Shown here one piece after another: positions 1 to 7,583 of a stretch of 38,700 bases of DNA (within the stretch, counting starts at the first letter, position 1; every line of letters begins with the position of its first letter). The position numbers and the translations under genes are program-made. The notes under the pieces were generated by a model, which worked only from the letters and a program-made list of their open reading frames with translations, was not told the DNA's origin and did not search any database. The DNA lies in assembly GCF_002929275.1 (NCBI RefSeq), contig NZ_PJIK01000025.1:1-38700 (forward strand). Reading direction: 5' to 3'. This DNA is from Arthrobacter sp. ZGTC131. GTDB taxonomy: Bacteria; Actinomycetota; Actinomycetes; Actinomycetales; Micrococcaceae.

Positions 1-539
1 GCCTCGGGGCCGAAGTCCATCCGGCCGTCTTCCGGGGCCAGCGCGTAGGCCTCGTCGATGAACAGGACGCCGTCCAGTGCACGCCGGATCACCCGGTCCG
101 TCTTGATGGCGGTCGCGCCGACGTATTGCCCCACCAGGCCCGAACGGTCGACCTCGACCAGGTGGCCTTTCTGCAGCAGGCCGACCGCGCGGTACATCTC
201 AGCCAGGAGCCGGGCCACGGTGGTCTTGCCCGTGCCCGGGTTTCCGAGGAACACCAGATGCTGTGATGTGGCCACCTCTGGCAGGCCGTGTGTCTTACGG
301 CGGGCCTGAACCTGGAGCAGTGCGACGAGGGCCCGCACCTGTTCCTTCACGGTCTCCAGTCCGACCAGTGCGTCGAGCTCGGCCTGCACCTCGGACAGCG
401 GCCGGGCCGGCCCGGGCCTCGCACCGATGAGATCGCCGACCAGGTCGTCGACGCGCTCCGAACTGGGCAGCTTGAGCTGTTCGGTCAGATGGCCGATGGT
501 TTCGCGCAGGTCGTCGAGCGGATTGCGGCTGGCAGCCAT
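1..539 (-). CDS. CbxX/CfxQ-type AAA ATPase, N-terminal part (cut by window edge)
   Basis: The reverse-strand reading frame opens at ATG 539 ([13 protein letters not shown]...) and runs off the left edge, so about 179 N-terminal residues are visible. After a helical N-terminus there is a '[20 protein letters not shown]' type entry, a perfect Walker A (GNPGTGKT, bases about 222-246) and a Walker B-like LFIDEAYAL (about 45-70). This order is typical of the CbxX/CfxQ family AAA+ ATPases; in actinobacteria relatives include the EccA components of type VII secretion and stand-alone ATPases. No ESX genes are visible here, so I would not assign it to type VII secretion. An alternative ATG at 543 is in a different frame and was rejected because it loses the Walker motifs. 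Transcribed away from the small gene at 753. Confidence 0.85.
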   Translation of the reverse strand, partial: MAASRNPLDDLRETIGHLTEQLKLPSSERVDDLVGDLIGARPGPARPLSEVQAELDALVGLETVKEQVRALVALLQVQARRKTHGLPEVATSQHLVFLGNPGTGKTTVARLLAEMYRAVGLLQKGHLVEVDRSGLVGQYVGATAIKTDRVIRRALDGVLFIDEAYALAPEDGRMDFGPE

Positions 540-623
540 GCATCAACTGTAGTACTCGATTCCCGACCGGGTGGGGTTGGCCTCACCACGGCGGGCCCGA
601 GGTTGAAGAGGCGTAGCGAAAGG

Positions 624-638
624 TAGGGACCGTCCCTA
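624..638. promoter_or_regulatory. 15-bp palindrome between divergent genes
   Basis: TAGGGAC-C-GTCCCTA is a perfect inverted repeat with 7-bp arms and a single central base. It lies about 85 bp upstream of the ATPase start (539, reverse) and just before the forward uORF/gene at 649/753. Shape and position fit a repressor operator, but no regulator is encoded next to it, so the role is inferred. Confidence 0.35.
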
Positions 639-752
639 GGATGGCGCCATGAGGAAGTGGGGCGCAGGCTGCTCTGCTGACTTGTCATCCTCCATGAGGA
701 CACGCCCGCGCTCGTGCGCAGTCCTGTCAGTGCAGGGGAGGACCATGGTCCT

Positions 753-1037
753 ATGACGGCTCCAACGGTTGAGGCGGCGATCCATGAACTGATGGATCTC
801 GCCTGGAATGTTGTCTACGACCTGCTCGAGGAGCGGGGGCTGCTCGGGGACGGGTTGTTCGTCGAGGAGTACACCGGGATCCATTCCTGGGTGGAAGACC
901 TCACCCGCTACACCGTTGTCCATTCCCGGACGGTTGCGGTCCTGTTCGTGGACACCCGGCCGGTCGATGCCATCGCCTTCCACCACGACCTGCTGGGAGC
1001 CGACGACCCGAAGAGCTACTTCCGGTTTCAGATGTAG
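753..1037 (+). CDS. Small hypothetical protein (94 aa)
   Basis: ATG 753 begins MTAPTVEAAIHELMDLAWN and ends FRFQM. GGGGAGG at 734-740 is a distant Shine-Dalgarno. The protein is acidic, begins with an amphipathic helix and then has alternating hydrophobic segments (TVVHSRTVAVLFVDTRP); there is no signal peptide or membrane segment. I do not recognise a family. The start overlaps the stop of a 35-codon upstream ORF (649-756) in an ATGA arrangement. A strong bidirectional hairpin follows at 1061-1104, so it probably forms its own transcription unit. Confidence 0.55.
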   Translation: MTAPTVEAAIHELMDLAWNVVYDLLEERGLLGDGLFVEEYTGIHSWVEDLTRYTVVHSRTVAVLFVDTRPVDAIAFHHDLLGADDPKSYFRFQM

Positions 1038-1060
1038 CCTCTGGACAGCCGGGCCGGACA

Positions 1061-1104
1061 GAAAAGGTGCCGCACGCCGGATCAGCGGCGTGCGGCACCT
1101 TCTC
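1061..1104. terminator. Strong bidirectional hairpin terminator
   Basis: Arms 1061-1079 and 1086-1104 pair over 19 positions with one mismatch around a 6-nt loop (GATCAG). It lies between the convergent gene ends at 1037 (+) and 1112 (-) and has A-rich and T-containing flanks, as expected for a shared terminator. Confidence 0.8.
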
Positions 1105-1111
1105 GATTCCG

Positions 1112-1555
1112 TCACCAGAAGTGGGCAACGTCCACTATCAGCCGGGAACCGGACCCTGACCCCTCGAGGGTGAAGACCCGGAAGGGCAGTCGGGCGCGAA
1201 CGCCCAGGCCGATGCTGGTGGAACCCTCGAAGCTTCCGGCGTAAACCACTTGCCGGAAGGTCTGGTAGCCGGCCACGTTGGACAGCTCAGCCCTTGCGGC
1301 CGGGTTGTAGGTGACGTTGCCAACGCTGTCATAGGAGGGTGCATTCACGATGACCTGCAGGCGCGCTTTGCCCTGGACAGGGATCGTGAAGCCGGTGCCG
1401 TCCTGGATGATCTCCGGAACGTACTGGACCGTGTAGCCCGTTACGGGGCCGTTGAGGTCAACCACCATCCGGTCGAAGCAGGATTGCTGCCCTGTCCGGA
1501 CGTTGGTGACGGAGGCGGTGCTCATCCCGGGCGCGGATTTAGCCGAGATCCCCAT
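1112..1555 (-). pseudogene. AMIN-like-domain secreted protein, 5' truncated
   Basis: The frame reads from MGISAKSAPGMSTASVTNV to RLIVDVAHFW. The body (CFDRMVVDLNG, then a Tyr/Gln-rich middle, ending in GSRLIVDVAHFW) matches, from memory, the AMIN-like domain found in secreted or lipoprotein-type actinobacterial proteins. Such proteins begin with a signal peptide and a Ser/Thr-rich linker; here the sequence starts abruptly inside the domain and no signal peptide is encoded upstream in any reverse frame. Immediately beyond the break (about 1560) the opposite strand encodes the tail of an unrelated nuclease, so the 5' end was lost by a rearrangement. It is probably not exported or functional. 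Confidence 0.65.
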
Positions 1556-1565
1556 TCGAGACCGC

Positions 1566-1760
1566 AATACGATGTGGCTGCCGAGGCTGACCTACTTGCA
1601 GCGGGCTGGCTCCTTCGATTTCATCCCGCACGTCTTCCGCGGCCTGAGCCGCAACGAGCTCTCCTGGCGCATTTCGGACCACTACCCGCTATGGTGCGAA
1701 TTCCTGCTCCCGTGGCGGGTCAAGCACCTTGCCGGTTGGGCAATGACGGCACCTATCTGA
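1566..1760 (+). pseudogene. C-terminal remnant of an endonuclease/exonuclease/phosphatase-family protein
   Basis: The forward frame from about 1566 reads NTMWLPRLTYLQRAG, then SFDFIPHVFRGLS and SWRISDHYPLWCEF. 'SDHYPLW' is the characteristic last motif of EEP-fold nucleases and phosphatases (Asp-His pair), and the hydrophobic lead-in is typical of the final beta-strands. No N-terminal part with the catalytic Glu/Asp/Asn motifs precedes it; instead the AMIN-like remnant begins on the opposite strand. It is best read as the last ~55 codons of a deleted gene. An intact but different EEP gene lies at 23525-24229. Confidence 0.6.
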
Positions 1761-1870
1761 TGGGTCCGGACTGGTGGGTCAACTGCGGCTGGACTCGCCG
1801 GGTTCGACCGGGTTTCCACCTGCCCTAATTTGCCCCAAAACTGCCGGGGGACCCCTTAGGCTCATTGCCT

Positions 1871-2431
1871 ATGAGCAAAGTCCAGCGCGTCATTATTGTC
1901 CACGGGTACGAAGCGGCGCCGGATGCACACTGGTTTCCTTGGCTTGAAGGCGCACTCCAAGCTGAAGGCATTGGCGTCACTGTCGTTCCCCTGCCCGCCC
2001 CGGACGCTCCTGAAGCGGCAGCGTGGGAGAGCGCTGTCGGTGTGGCCCTTGGGGTGCCCGATATGAAAACAGTGATTGTGGCACATTCCCTCGGTGCGGT
2101 TACTGCACTGCGAGTACTCGCAGCGCTGCCGGAGCCATGGGAGCTAGGCGTTCTTGTGTTGGTGGCCGGCTTCAATAGACCGCTGGAAGCATTGCCGGAA
2201 TTGGATGGCTTCCTTGCAACTGACGTTGACGTTGAACGCGTATCAAGGAGTATCGGGAAGCGAGCAGTAATCCGCTCGGACGCGGATCCTTTCGTGCCGC
2301 CAGCAGCATCGGATGAGCTCGCCAAGCGACTCGACGCACAGCTACAGGTTCAGCCAGGAGCGGGACACTTCATGGCCAAAGACGGGGTGACAAGCCTTCC
2401 CGCTGTGCTTGACCTGCTGTGGTCACACTAG
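1871..2431 (+). CDS. RBBP9/YdeN-family alpha/beta hydrolase
   Basis: 186-residue protein starting at ATG 1871 (MSKVQRVIIVHGYEAAP); TTG 1865 upstream is less likely. The first strand ends in VHGYEAAPDAHWFPWL, typical of the RBBP9/YdeN family of small serine hydrolases. The nucleophile elbow is AHSLGA (Ser of GHSLG type), the acid is probably in SDADPFVPP and the catalytic His is in GAGHFMA near the C-terminus. All three triad elements are present, so the enzyme looks intact. The physiological substrate is unknown. Codon use looks somewhat less GC-biased by eye than the neighbours, and the gene sits inside the decay patch, so recent acquisition is possible. Confidence 0.82.
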   Translation: MSKVQRVIIVHGYEAAPDAHWFPWLEGALQAEGIGVTVVPLPAPDAPEAAAWESAVGVALGVPDMKTVIVAHSLGAVTALRVLAALPEPWELGVLVLVAGFNRPLEALPELDGFLATDVDVERVSRSIGKRAVIRSDADPFVPPAASDELAKRLDAQLQVQPGAGHFMAKDGVTSLPAVLDLLWSH

Positions 2432-2534
2432 GAGCCGCTATCGCCGATCGTGCAGCATCCTGATCCGGCCTCTCGTGTGCGGCTGCTAGCCGACCCAAAT
2501 GACCGCTTCCTGGCTAACGACGGCCGGCACCGCT

Positions 2535-2678
2535 TCAGCCTCCCGAGGGGTTCTCAACGGGGGTGCCGTCAGGATCTTCCGTGATGGGGTGATCCTTCTC
2601 GGGTGTGGCGTTCGGGTTGTCCTTTTCAGATTCCTTGGGCTCGCCGAGGGGCTGTCCTTTAGTTCCGGGATCGCTCAT
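2535..2678 (-). CDS. Small acidic, Pro/Glu/Asp-rich hypothetical protein (47 aa)
   Basis: ATG 2678 to TGA 2535 encodes MSDPGTKGQPLGEPKESEKD and continues with N/P/E/D-rich sequence to PSGG. A perfect AGGAGG lies 6 nt upstream (2685-2690 on the + strand), which is strong support for translation. The product is highly hydrophilic, lacks Cys, Trp and Tyr, and looks intrinsically disordered. I have no family name for it. It lies convergent to the hydrolase gene (end 2431) and about 150 bp downstream of the cupin gene on the same strand. Confidence 0.65.
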   Translation of the reverse strand: MSDPGTKGQPLGEPKESEKDNPNATPEKDHPITEDPDGTPVENPSGG

Positions 2679-2775
2679 GATGTTCCTCCTGTTGCTATCC
2701 GCGTAGTCTCCGATGACGCCATCCCACCACAGATTGGGGCGTGTTCACAGGGGCAAGGTAGAACTGTGCCCCCTA

Positions 2776-2830
2776 TGGTGTGTGGCAAAACTGGGCTCGA
2801 ACGACCAGCGACCTTGTCACTTAGAGGACC
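2776..2830 (-). other. tRNA 3'-half-like fragment
   Basis: On the reverse strand an AAGGTCGCTGG segment, then TTCGAGCCCAG, then TTTTGCCACACACCA resembles the variable region, T-arm and 3' end of a tRNA. The T-arm carries three extra bases (TCG) before the TTCGA loop, and I could find no acceptor partner, D-arm or anticodon arm upstream. It is therefore not a functional tRNA. Such fragments are typically left by integrases that use tRNA 3' ends as attachment sites. The assignment is from pattern only. Confidence 0.35.
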
Positions 2831-2834
2831 TGCC

Positions 2835-3326
2835 CTAGACCACCAGCCCGTGCCGCTCGACCAGCGGCATGGTTGCCTCGAAGTCCACCCCGGCACCGTA
2901 CTCGGCTGCGAGGGATGGGAGTGTCTCGGGGGAGTATTCGCCGCCTGGCTCGGCGAGCCGGCGGAACAGCGCCTCGATGCCTCCGGGGACGATAATCTCG
3001 AGGACGCGGAGCTCGTCATCGCCAGCGTTCCAGAAGGTGTGCCAGCGGCCCCGCGGTTTGGAAACCAAGTCGCCTGCCGTGGCGGTGATCTCGATGCCCT
3101 CCTCGATCACGCCGAGTGTGCCGGCCAGCACGAACGAATATTCGTCTTCACGGCTGTGCCGGTGCACGGGGGCCGCCAACGCCTTCGGCCCCAGCACGTG
3201 TTCAACCAGGGCAACCCGGCCGGAGGAAGCTGCGCTCTCAAGGAGGTACCGGTCGAGCAGCTCTGGCTCACCGGTGACGTCGCCTTCGCCTGCACGGAGG
3301 ACGTGGGGACCCGTCGCCGTGTCCAT
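2835..3326 (-). CDS. Cupin-domain protein (163 aa)
   Basis: Reverse-strand ATG 3326, MDTATGPHVLRAGEGDVTGE to RHGLVV. A single conserved cupin barrel is visible: motif 1 as 'PVHRHSREDEYSFVLAGTLGV' (two His and a Glu as metal ligands) and motif 2 as 'GDLVSKPRGRWHTFWNAG' (His ligand). The C-terminal 45 residues form a helical extension mentioning 'PGGIEALFRRLAE', common in single-domain cupins annotated as mannose-6-phosphate-isomerase-like. The metal ligands are intact, so an enzymatic or binding role is plausible, but no substrate can be inferred from the neighbours. Confidence 0.8.
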   Translation of the reverse strand: MDTATGPHVLRAGEGDVTGEPELLDRYLLESAASSGRVALVEHVLGPKALAAPVHRHSREDEYSFVLAGTLGVIEEGIEITATAGDLVSKPRGRWHTFWNAGDDELRVLEIIVPGGIEALFRRLAEPGGEYSPETLPSLAAEYGAGVDFEATMPLVERHGLVV

Positions 3327-3384
3327 GTCGCCATGATAGGACTGCGGAATCCACGGCGGTACCCCGTATGCCGTGACGGGTGAT

Positions 3385-3624
3385 TTACAAAACCGCCCCG
3401 TTACTGTGACGGGACACAGAGGACCGATCAGTGGTGCGGGCTGCCCGGCAAGCGATCATGAGCCCCGCGGTGGCGGCACCGCCGGCGTATATCCGGGGCG
3501 AGCTCCAGGCGCTTTCGGGGGTGGGGATGGCAAAGGCAACCACGACGGCAGCCACGGCCAGGAAAATTTCGATGCCCGCTTGCAGTGGCCCGGCCCGGTA
3601 GCTGCCGTTGGCCAGCCTAAAAAC
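3385..3624 (-). pseudogene. C-terminal remnant of a membrane protein (possibly a DMT/EamA transporter)
   Basis: Directly after the TAA that ends the broken lipoprotein frame (3625-3627), the same reverse frame stays open for 79 codons without a start codon: 'LANGSYRAGPLQAGIEIFLAV' followed by AAVVVAFAIPTP and a basic tail ending at TAA 3385. The Gly-Ser-(Y/F)-x-Ala-Gly-Pro-Leu pattern followed by a hydrophobic helix resembles the ninth helix of DMT (EamA) exporters, but this is a weak resemblance. With neither start nor upstream sequence it is a relic. Confidence 0.3.
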
Positions 3625-4151
3625 TTAGCCCCCAATTGCAGATGTGGCACGAGGGGAGCTCGAAGGATCGCTGAGGTTGGCAGTGCCGTACGCGGTCTTG
3701 GTGGCATAGTCATAAATCACCACGCCCAAGACCGGCTCCGGCACGCTGTCCCACATTGGGGAGTCCATCACGAAGCGCTGAGTGGCGCCAGCTCGGAACG
3801 TGCCAACCTCCAGCATTCTTGTCGATGACAATGCAGACTCTCCGCCTGCACCGGTAGTCAGAGTTCCGGGACTCAGCATGATGCGAAGATCATCGCCGGG
3901 GTCGGTCGCCCATGTTCGAGCTGCAGGATTGCGCCGGACTCGTTCACCTCGATGCTGGCCGTACCAGTGGTAGCGGCAGCCTGGGACTGAAATGTCCCCT
4001 TCAACGTGTGGGATGTAGCCGAGGGAGCGCTGGGAGTCGCGGGGGACTCGGCTTGCCGGTGTTCTTGCTATTGTCCGGATCGGCGTACGTGCAGCCGGTG
4101 AGTCCCGCGGCAAAGATTCCTGCGAGCACCGTAAGTAGGACCCGTTTCATC
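3625..4151 (-). pseudogene. DM13-domain-like lipoprotein, disrupted by two frameshifts
   Basis: ATG 4151 opens MKRVLLTVLAGIFAAGLTGC, a lipoprotein signal with lipobox LTGC, preceded by GGGGGA. That frame soon ends at 4001. Shifting at a C-run near 4045-4050 gives the Ser/Pro/Ala linker and 'LKGTFQSQAAATTGTASIEV', 'NESGAILQLE'. A second shift near 3915-3930 gives 'TDPGDDLRIMLSPGTLTTG', ending YDYATKTAYGTANL. The order GTF...TGTA-I-...-L-LE-...TDPG-DLR--LSPG is that of a DM13 domain, so the three frames belong to one gene. Each shift can be repaired by a single-base change, so either mutation or sequencing error would explain it. The latter part reaches the stop at 3625. Confidence 0.7.
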
Positions 4152-4289
4152 ATTCCCCCAGTGATTCGTTTCCTAGGCACCCTACCTGACCCGCTGCAAG
4201 GGCGATGCACTGGTTCTTCGACATGGCTGGATGGCATTACTGAGCGCAGCACCTGAAAGGTTGAAGCGCCGGGCCGCTGGACAGACTCA

Positions 4290-4600
4290 CAACTCTCGCC
4301 ATGAAACGCTCTACGCGATCTACCTTGGGCGTATATGTTTCGATCCGGTAGCCCGGGAGCACTACGGTGGCGAAGTTCCTTTGATTCGACCGCGGCTCAT
4401 AGTCACCGACAACGGACGAAATTACACGTCGCAGGCCGTTCAGGCGGCCTGCCGACAGCTAGGGATAACCTTCGTGCGGACCTCGCCATATTTGTCCGCA
4501 GCAATGCCAAAGTCAAGGACAATCTCAACCACGCAAACGGCCGGAACGGGAGGTCAAATGCGGCAGTGGCAACGAAGCCGTCGGCAGCATCCAGTGCCCC
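4290..4600 (+). pseudogene. Remnant of a DDE (rve-type) transposase
   Basis: The forward frame contains 'RPRLIVTDNGRNYTSQAVQA' and ACRQLGITFVRTSPYL, the typical strand-helix around the second catalytic Asp (VTDNG) of the integrase/rve core. After 'SPYLS' (about 4495) the homologous continuation 'SNAKVK', equivalent to the usual '(T/N)-(N/D)-x-K-V-E' lead to the third catalytic residue, is found in another forward frame (from 4500), so a frameshift is present. Neither the N-terminal DNA-binding region nor terminal repeats can be recognised. The remnant runs up to the start of the LuxR-type gene. Confidence 0.6.
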
Positions 4601-4654
4601 CGAGTGGCTCGACCGGCTGCTATCCGCGGCGCTACCGTTGAAGTGGTGTCTGGG

Positions 4655-6277
4655 ATGGACGAGTTTGACGGGTTGCTGGCCACAGCGCGGACGGCGTACG
4701 CCCGCGGCGACTGGCATGCCGCTTACCGGCAGCTCAGCCAGGCCCGAGCATTGTCGGAACTGGAGACGGGGGACTTGAGTCTCCTGGGCAGAGCCGCGTG
4801 GTGGCTCGGACAGGTGAAGGAATCGTTAGAGGTTTCCGAGGACGTCTACCACCGCTTCCAGGACGACGGCGATGCATCAGATGCGGCCATGACGGCCCTG
4901 GACCTGGGGCTGCTGTGGTTCATCCGTGGAGACGTGGTCATCGCTTCCGGTTGGGTGAGCCGTGCCCGGGGACTACTGCAGGGTCTTCCAGAAGGTCCGG
5001 AGCACGGCTATCTGCTCTACCTCGATGCCAGCCTCGCGCTAAGTCTCGCGGACCTGGGCCCGGCGAGGGAGACCGCGGCCAGGTTACAGGATTTGGGCCG
5101 GAGCCTGCGCGTCCCCGCACTCACATGCTTCGGTTTGGTGCTCGCCGGCCTGGCAGACCTGCGCAGTGGCAGCACCCCGTCCGGCTTTGCCCAGCTGGAC
5201 GAGGCAATGCTTCCGGTACTCGCCGGCCGGCTGCCGCCGGAATGGGCAGGAGAAATCTACTGCACGGTAATCCACGCGTGCCACGAGCTGGCCGACCTGC
5301 ACCGGATGCGTGCCTGGACTGACGCCACCGAGCAGTGGGGCGAGCAGTTCGCCGGGGAGGTGGTGTTTGCCGGCATCTGCCGCATCCACCGGCTGCAGTT
5401 ACTGAGCATCGAAGGTGGCTGGGACGCGGCGGAACATGCGATCGAGCAGGGCGGGGCGGAGCTCGTGGGCCGGAACAACTGGGTGGCGGGCGAGGCCTTC
5501 TACCAGCTGGGCGAAATACGGCGGCTCCGCGGGGACAGCAGCGGCGCTGAGAAAGCGTACGCCCGGGCGTGGGAGTTGGGGACCGAACCGCAGCCGGGCG
5601 AGTCGCTGCTCCAGCATGCCGCCGGGAAGAACGAGGCGGCGTGGGCCGGTCTGTGTGCCGCCTTGGCCGGTCGGGACCGGTTGGCAGGTGCACGGCTGCT
5701 GGTGTCCGGCGTCGAAATCGCCATAGCTCTCGGGCACTTTGATGAGGCCGAGCGGCTCTGCGTCCGGCTGGAGGAAACCGCTGCCGTGTTCGCCACCGCC
5801 GGCTTCCGCGCCTGGGCCGGGCAGGCCCGGGCAGCCATGCTGATCGCACAGTCGCAGCACGCCGACGCGTTGCCCGTGCTGCAGGCCGTCGTCCACGAGT
5901 ACCGGAGCCTCCACGCCCGCTACGACACAGCCAGAGTGTACGAGCTGCTCGCCCAGGCGCACCGCGGGCTGGGACAGACCAGCGTCGCCGCTGCGGATTC
6001 CGCGACCGCGCTGGCGATCTATCGCGAACTCGGTGCCCTGCCGGATGTCCGCCGGCTCGAGGGGGGCCGACTTCCCGGCGGGCTAACCGAGCGCGAGGCG
6101 GACGTGCTGGCGTTCACCGCCGCGGGAGCCAGCAACAAGCAAACCGCCGAGGCATTGTTCATCAGCCAGAAGACGGTCGGCAGGCACCTGGCGAACATCT
6201 TTGCCAAGATTGGGGTCTCCTCGCGTACGGCCGCCGCAGCCTGGGCTCACGAACACGGACTGCAGCCGCGCCGCTAA
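4655..6277 (+). CDS. TPR-repeat LuxR-family transcriptional regulator
   Basis: 540 residues from ATG 4655 ([20 protein letters not shown]); the frame stays open 51 bases upstream, but that stretch is transposase debris. GTG 4643 is an alternative. Residues 1 to about 470 are helical tetratricopeptide-like repeats (A-x-x-A-x-x-x-G-D/E-W patterns, '[20 protein letters not shown]' as one unit). The last ~60 residues form a LuxR/GerE helix-turn-helix: [53 protein letters not shown]. There is no P-loop ATPase domain as in large LAL/MalT-type regulators, so this is the short TPR-LuxR form. It is followed by a methyltransferase 173 bp downstream, with inverted repeats between them, suggesting local control. 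Confidence 0.85.
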   Translation: MDEFDGLLATARTAYARGDWHAAYRQLSQARALSELETGDLSLLGRAAWWLGQVKESLEVSEDVYHRFQDDGDASDAAMTALDLGLLWFIRGDVVIASGWVSRARGLLQGLPEGPEHGYLLYLDASLALSLADLGPARETAARLQDLGRSLRVPALTCFGLVLAGLADLRSGSTPSGFAQLDEAMLPVLAGRLPPEWAGEIYCTVIHACHELADLHRMRAWTDATEQWGEQFAGEVVFAGICRIHRLQLLSIEGGWDAAEHAIEQGGAELVGRNNWVAGEAFYQLGEIRRLRGDSSGAEKAYARAWELGTEPQPGESLLQHAAGKNEAAWAGLCAALAGRDRLAGARLLVSGVEIAIALGHFDEAERLCVRLEETAAVFATAGFRAWAGQARAAMLIAQSQHADALPVLQAVVHEYRSLHARYDTARVYELLAQAHRGLGQTSVAAADSATALAIYRELGALPDVRRLEGGRLPGGLTEREADVLAFTAAGASNKQTAEALFISQKTVGRHLANIFAKIGVSSRTAAAAWAHEHGLQPRR

Positions 6278-6361
6278 CTCCCGATTCCTTCCGGCCGACG
6301 CCGGGCAGCTCCCACCCGTACCGGCGTCTGCATGATTCGCCCCATAGGCTCCGAACAGAAC

Positions 6362-6410
6362 GCATCGTTCGCCCGATGCCGGCGGCACCTGGACATTCCT
6401 ACGCTGGAAT
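6362..6410 (+). promoter_or_regulatory. Paired inverted repeats upstream of the methyltransferase
   Basis: GCATCG-n6-CGATGC (6362-6379) and ATTCC-n6-GGAAT (6395-6410) are perfect inverted repeats 16 bp apart, 40-90 bp before the methyltransferase start at 6451. A third, wider repeat ACGCCG-n18-CGGCGT lies at 6298-6327. LuxR/GerE proteins bind such dyads, and one is encoded immediately upstream, so these are candidate operators. Hairpin formation in RNA is the alternative. Confidence 0.35.
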
Positions 6411-6450
6411 CAACCAGGCACCGACGCCTGTAGCAAAGGGAGGAACAACA

Positions 6451-7539
6451 ATGACCATCGACCAAGGAACATCACTGGCGGAGTTCGACGCCGAGGCCTC
6501 CGAGGCTTTTGCCGGACGCTTCGTGGGCATCCTGAACGATGCCGCGATCGCCCTGCTGACCAGTGTTGGGCACCAGACCGGCCTGTTCGAGGCGCTGGCA
6601 GGCTTGCCTGCCGCCACCTGTGAGCAGATAGCCGACGCCAGCGACCTAAAGGAGCGCTATGTGCGCGAATGGCTGGGCGGAATGACCGCGGCGCGCGTGG
6701 TCTGCTACGACCCGGCGGCCGGGACGTACTGGCTGCCCCGCGAGCATGCTGCCGTCCTGACCAGCGCCGCGGGCCCGGACAACCTGGCCATTCTGATGCA
6801 GCACATTTCCATGATGGGCGAGGTTGAACAGAAGATCATCGAGCGTTTTCGGCACGGCAGCGGGCTGTCCTACGAGGACTACCCCCACTTCCACCGGAAC
6901 ATGGCCCAGACCAGCGCGGCGGTACACGACGCAGCACTGCTGGACGTGATCCTGCCGTTGGTACCCGGTCTGCCTGAACGCCTGAAGGCCGGGATCGACG
7001 TCGCAGACGTCGGCTGCGGCAGCGGCCACGCGATCAACCTCATGGCCCAGGCTTTCCCGGCCAGCAGGTTCACCGGCTACGACTTCTCCGAGGGAGCCAT
7101 CCGTGCCGCCCGCGGCGAGGCGGAACGGTTGGGACTGGCGAACGCCAGCTTCGAGCTCATTGATGTGGCAGGCCTGGACGTCGAGGCCCGCTTCGACGCG
7201 GTGACGGCTTTCGACGCCATCCACGACCAGGCGCATCCGGCGGCGGTGTTGCGCAACATCCACCGCGCGCTGCGGCCGGACGGGATCTTCCTGATGGTGG
7301 ACATCAAGGCATCCAGCAAGGTGGAGGAGAACATTGAGCTCCCCTGGGGCAGCTACCTGTACGCGATCTCAACCTTTCACTGCATGAGCGTTTCGCTCGG
7401 ACTCGACGGCGACGGGCTGGGTACCGTCTGGGGTGAACAGCTCGCGCTATTGATGCTCGCCGCCGCCGGCTTCACGGACGTGGAGTCCAAGGAGATCGAA
7501 TCGGATCCGTTCAACGCCTACTTCATCGCCAGAAAGTAG
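6451..7539 (+). CDS. Class I SAM-dependent methyltransferase
   Basis: 362 residues from ATG 6451, with GGGAGG at 6438-6443. Layout: an N-terminal winged-helix-like dimerisation segment (residues 20-95, '[20 protein letters not shown]' and '[15 protein letters not shown]'), then a Rossmann methyltransferase domain. Motif I is '[14 protein letters not shown]' at about residues 184-197, the acidic loop is '[11 protein letters not shown]', and the post-motif strand is '[16 protein letters not shown]'. This architecture (winged helix plus SAM domain) is seen in the UbiE/COQ5-like and rRNA/small-molecule methyltransferases of actinobacteria and in O-methyltransferase-like transcription cofactors. 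The substrate is unknown. It probably belongs with the TPR-LuxR gene upstream. Confidence 0.85.
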   Translation: MTIDQGTSLAEFDAEASEAFAGRFVGILNDAAIALLTSVGHQTGLFEALAGLPAATCEQIADASDLKERYVREWLGGMTAARVVCYDPAAGTYWLPREHAAVLTSAAGPDNLAILMQHISMMGEVEQKIIERFRHGSGLSYEDYPHFHRNMAQTSAAVHDAALLDVILPLVPGLPERLKAGIDVADVGCGSGHAINLMAQAFPASRFTGYDFSEGAIRAARGEAERLGLANASFELIDVAGLDVEARFDAVTAFDAIHDQAHPAAVLRNIHRALRPDGIFLMVDIKASSKVEENIELPWGSYLYAISTFHCMSVSLGLDGDGLGTVWGEQLALLMLAAAGFTDVESKEIESDPFNAYFIARK

Positions 7540-7583
7540 CACGCTGCCGGCAAACGTATATCCGAATAGTCCCGCCCATGACA

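Noticed and set aside
2499-3383. Forward 294-residue open frame
   Set aside because: It is antisense to the 47-aa gene and to the cupin gene, which have Shine-Dalgarno sites and family motifs; the frame itself has no recognisable domain.
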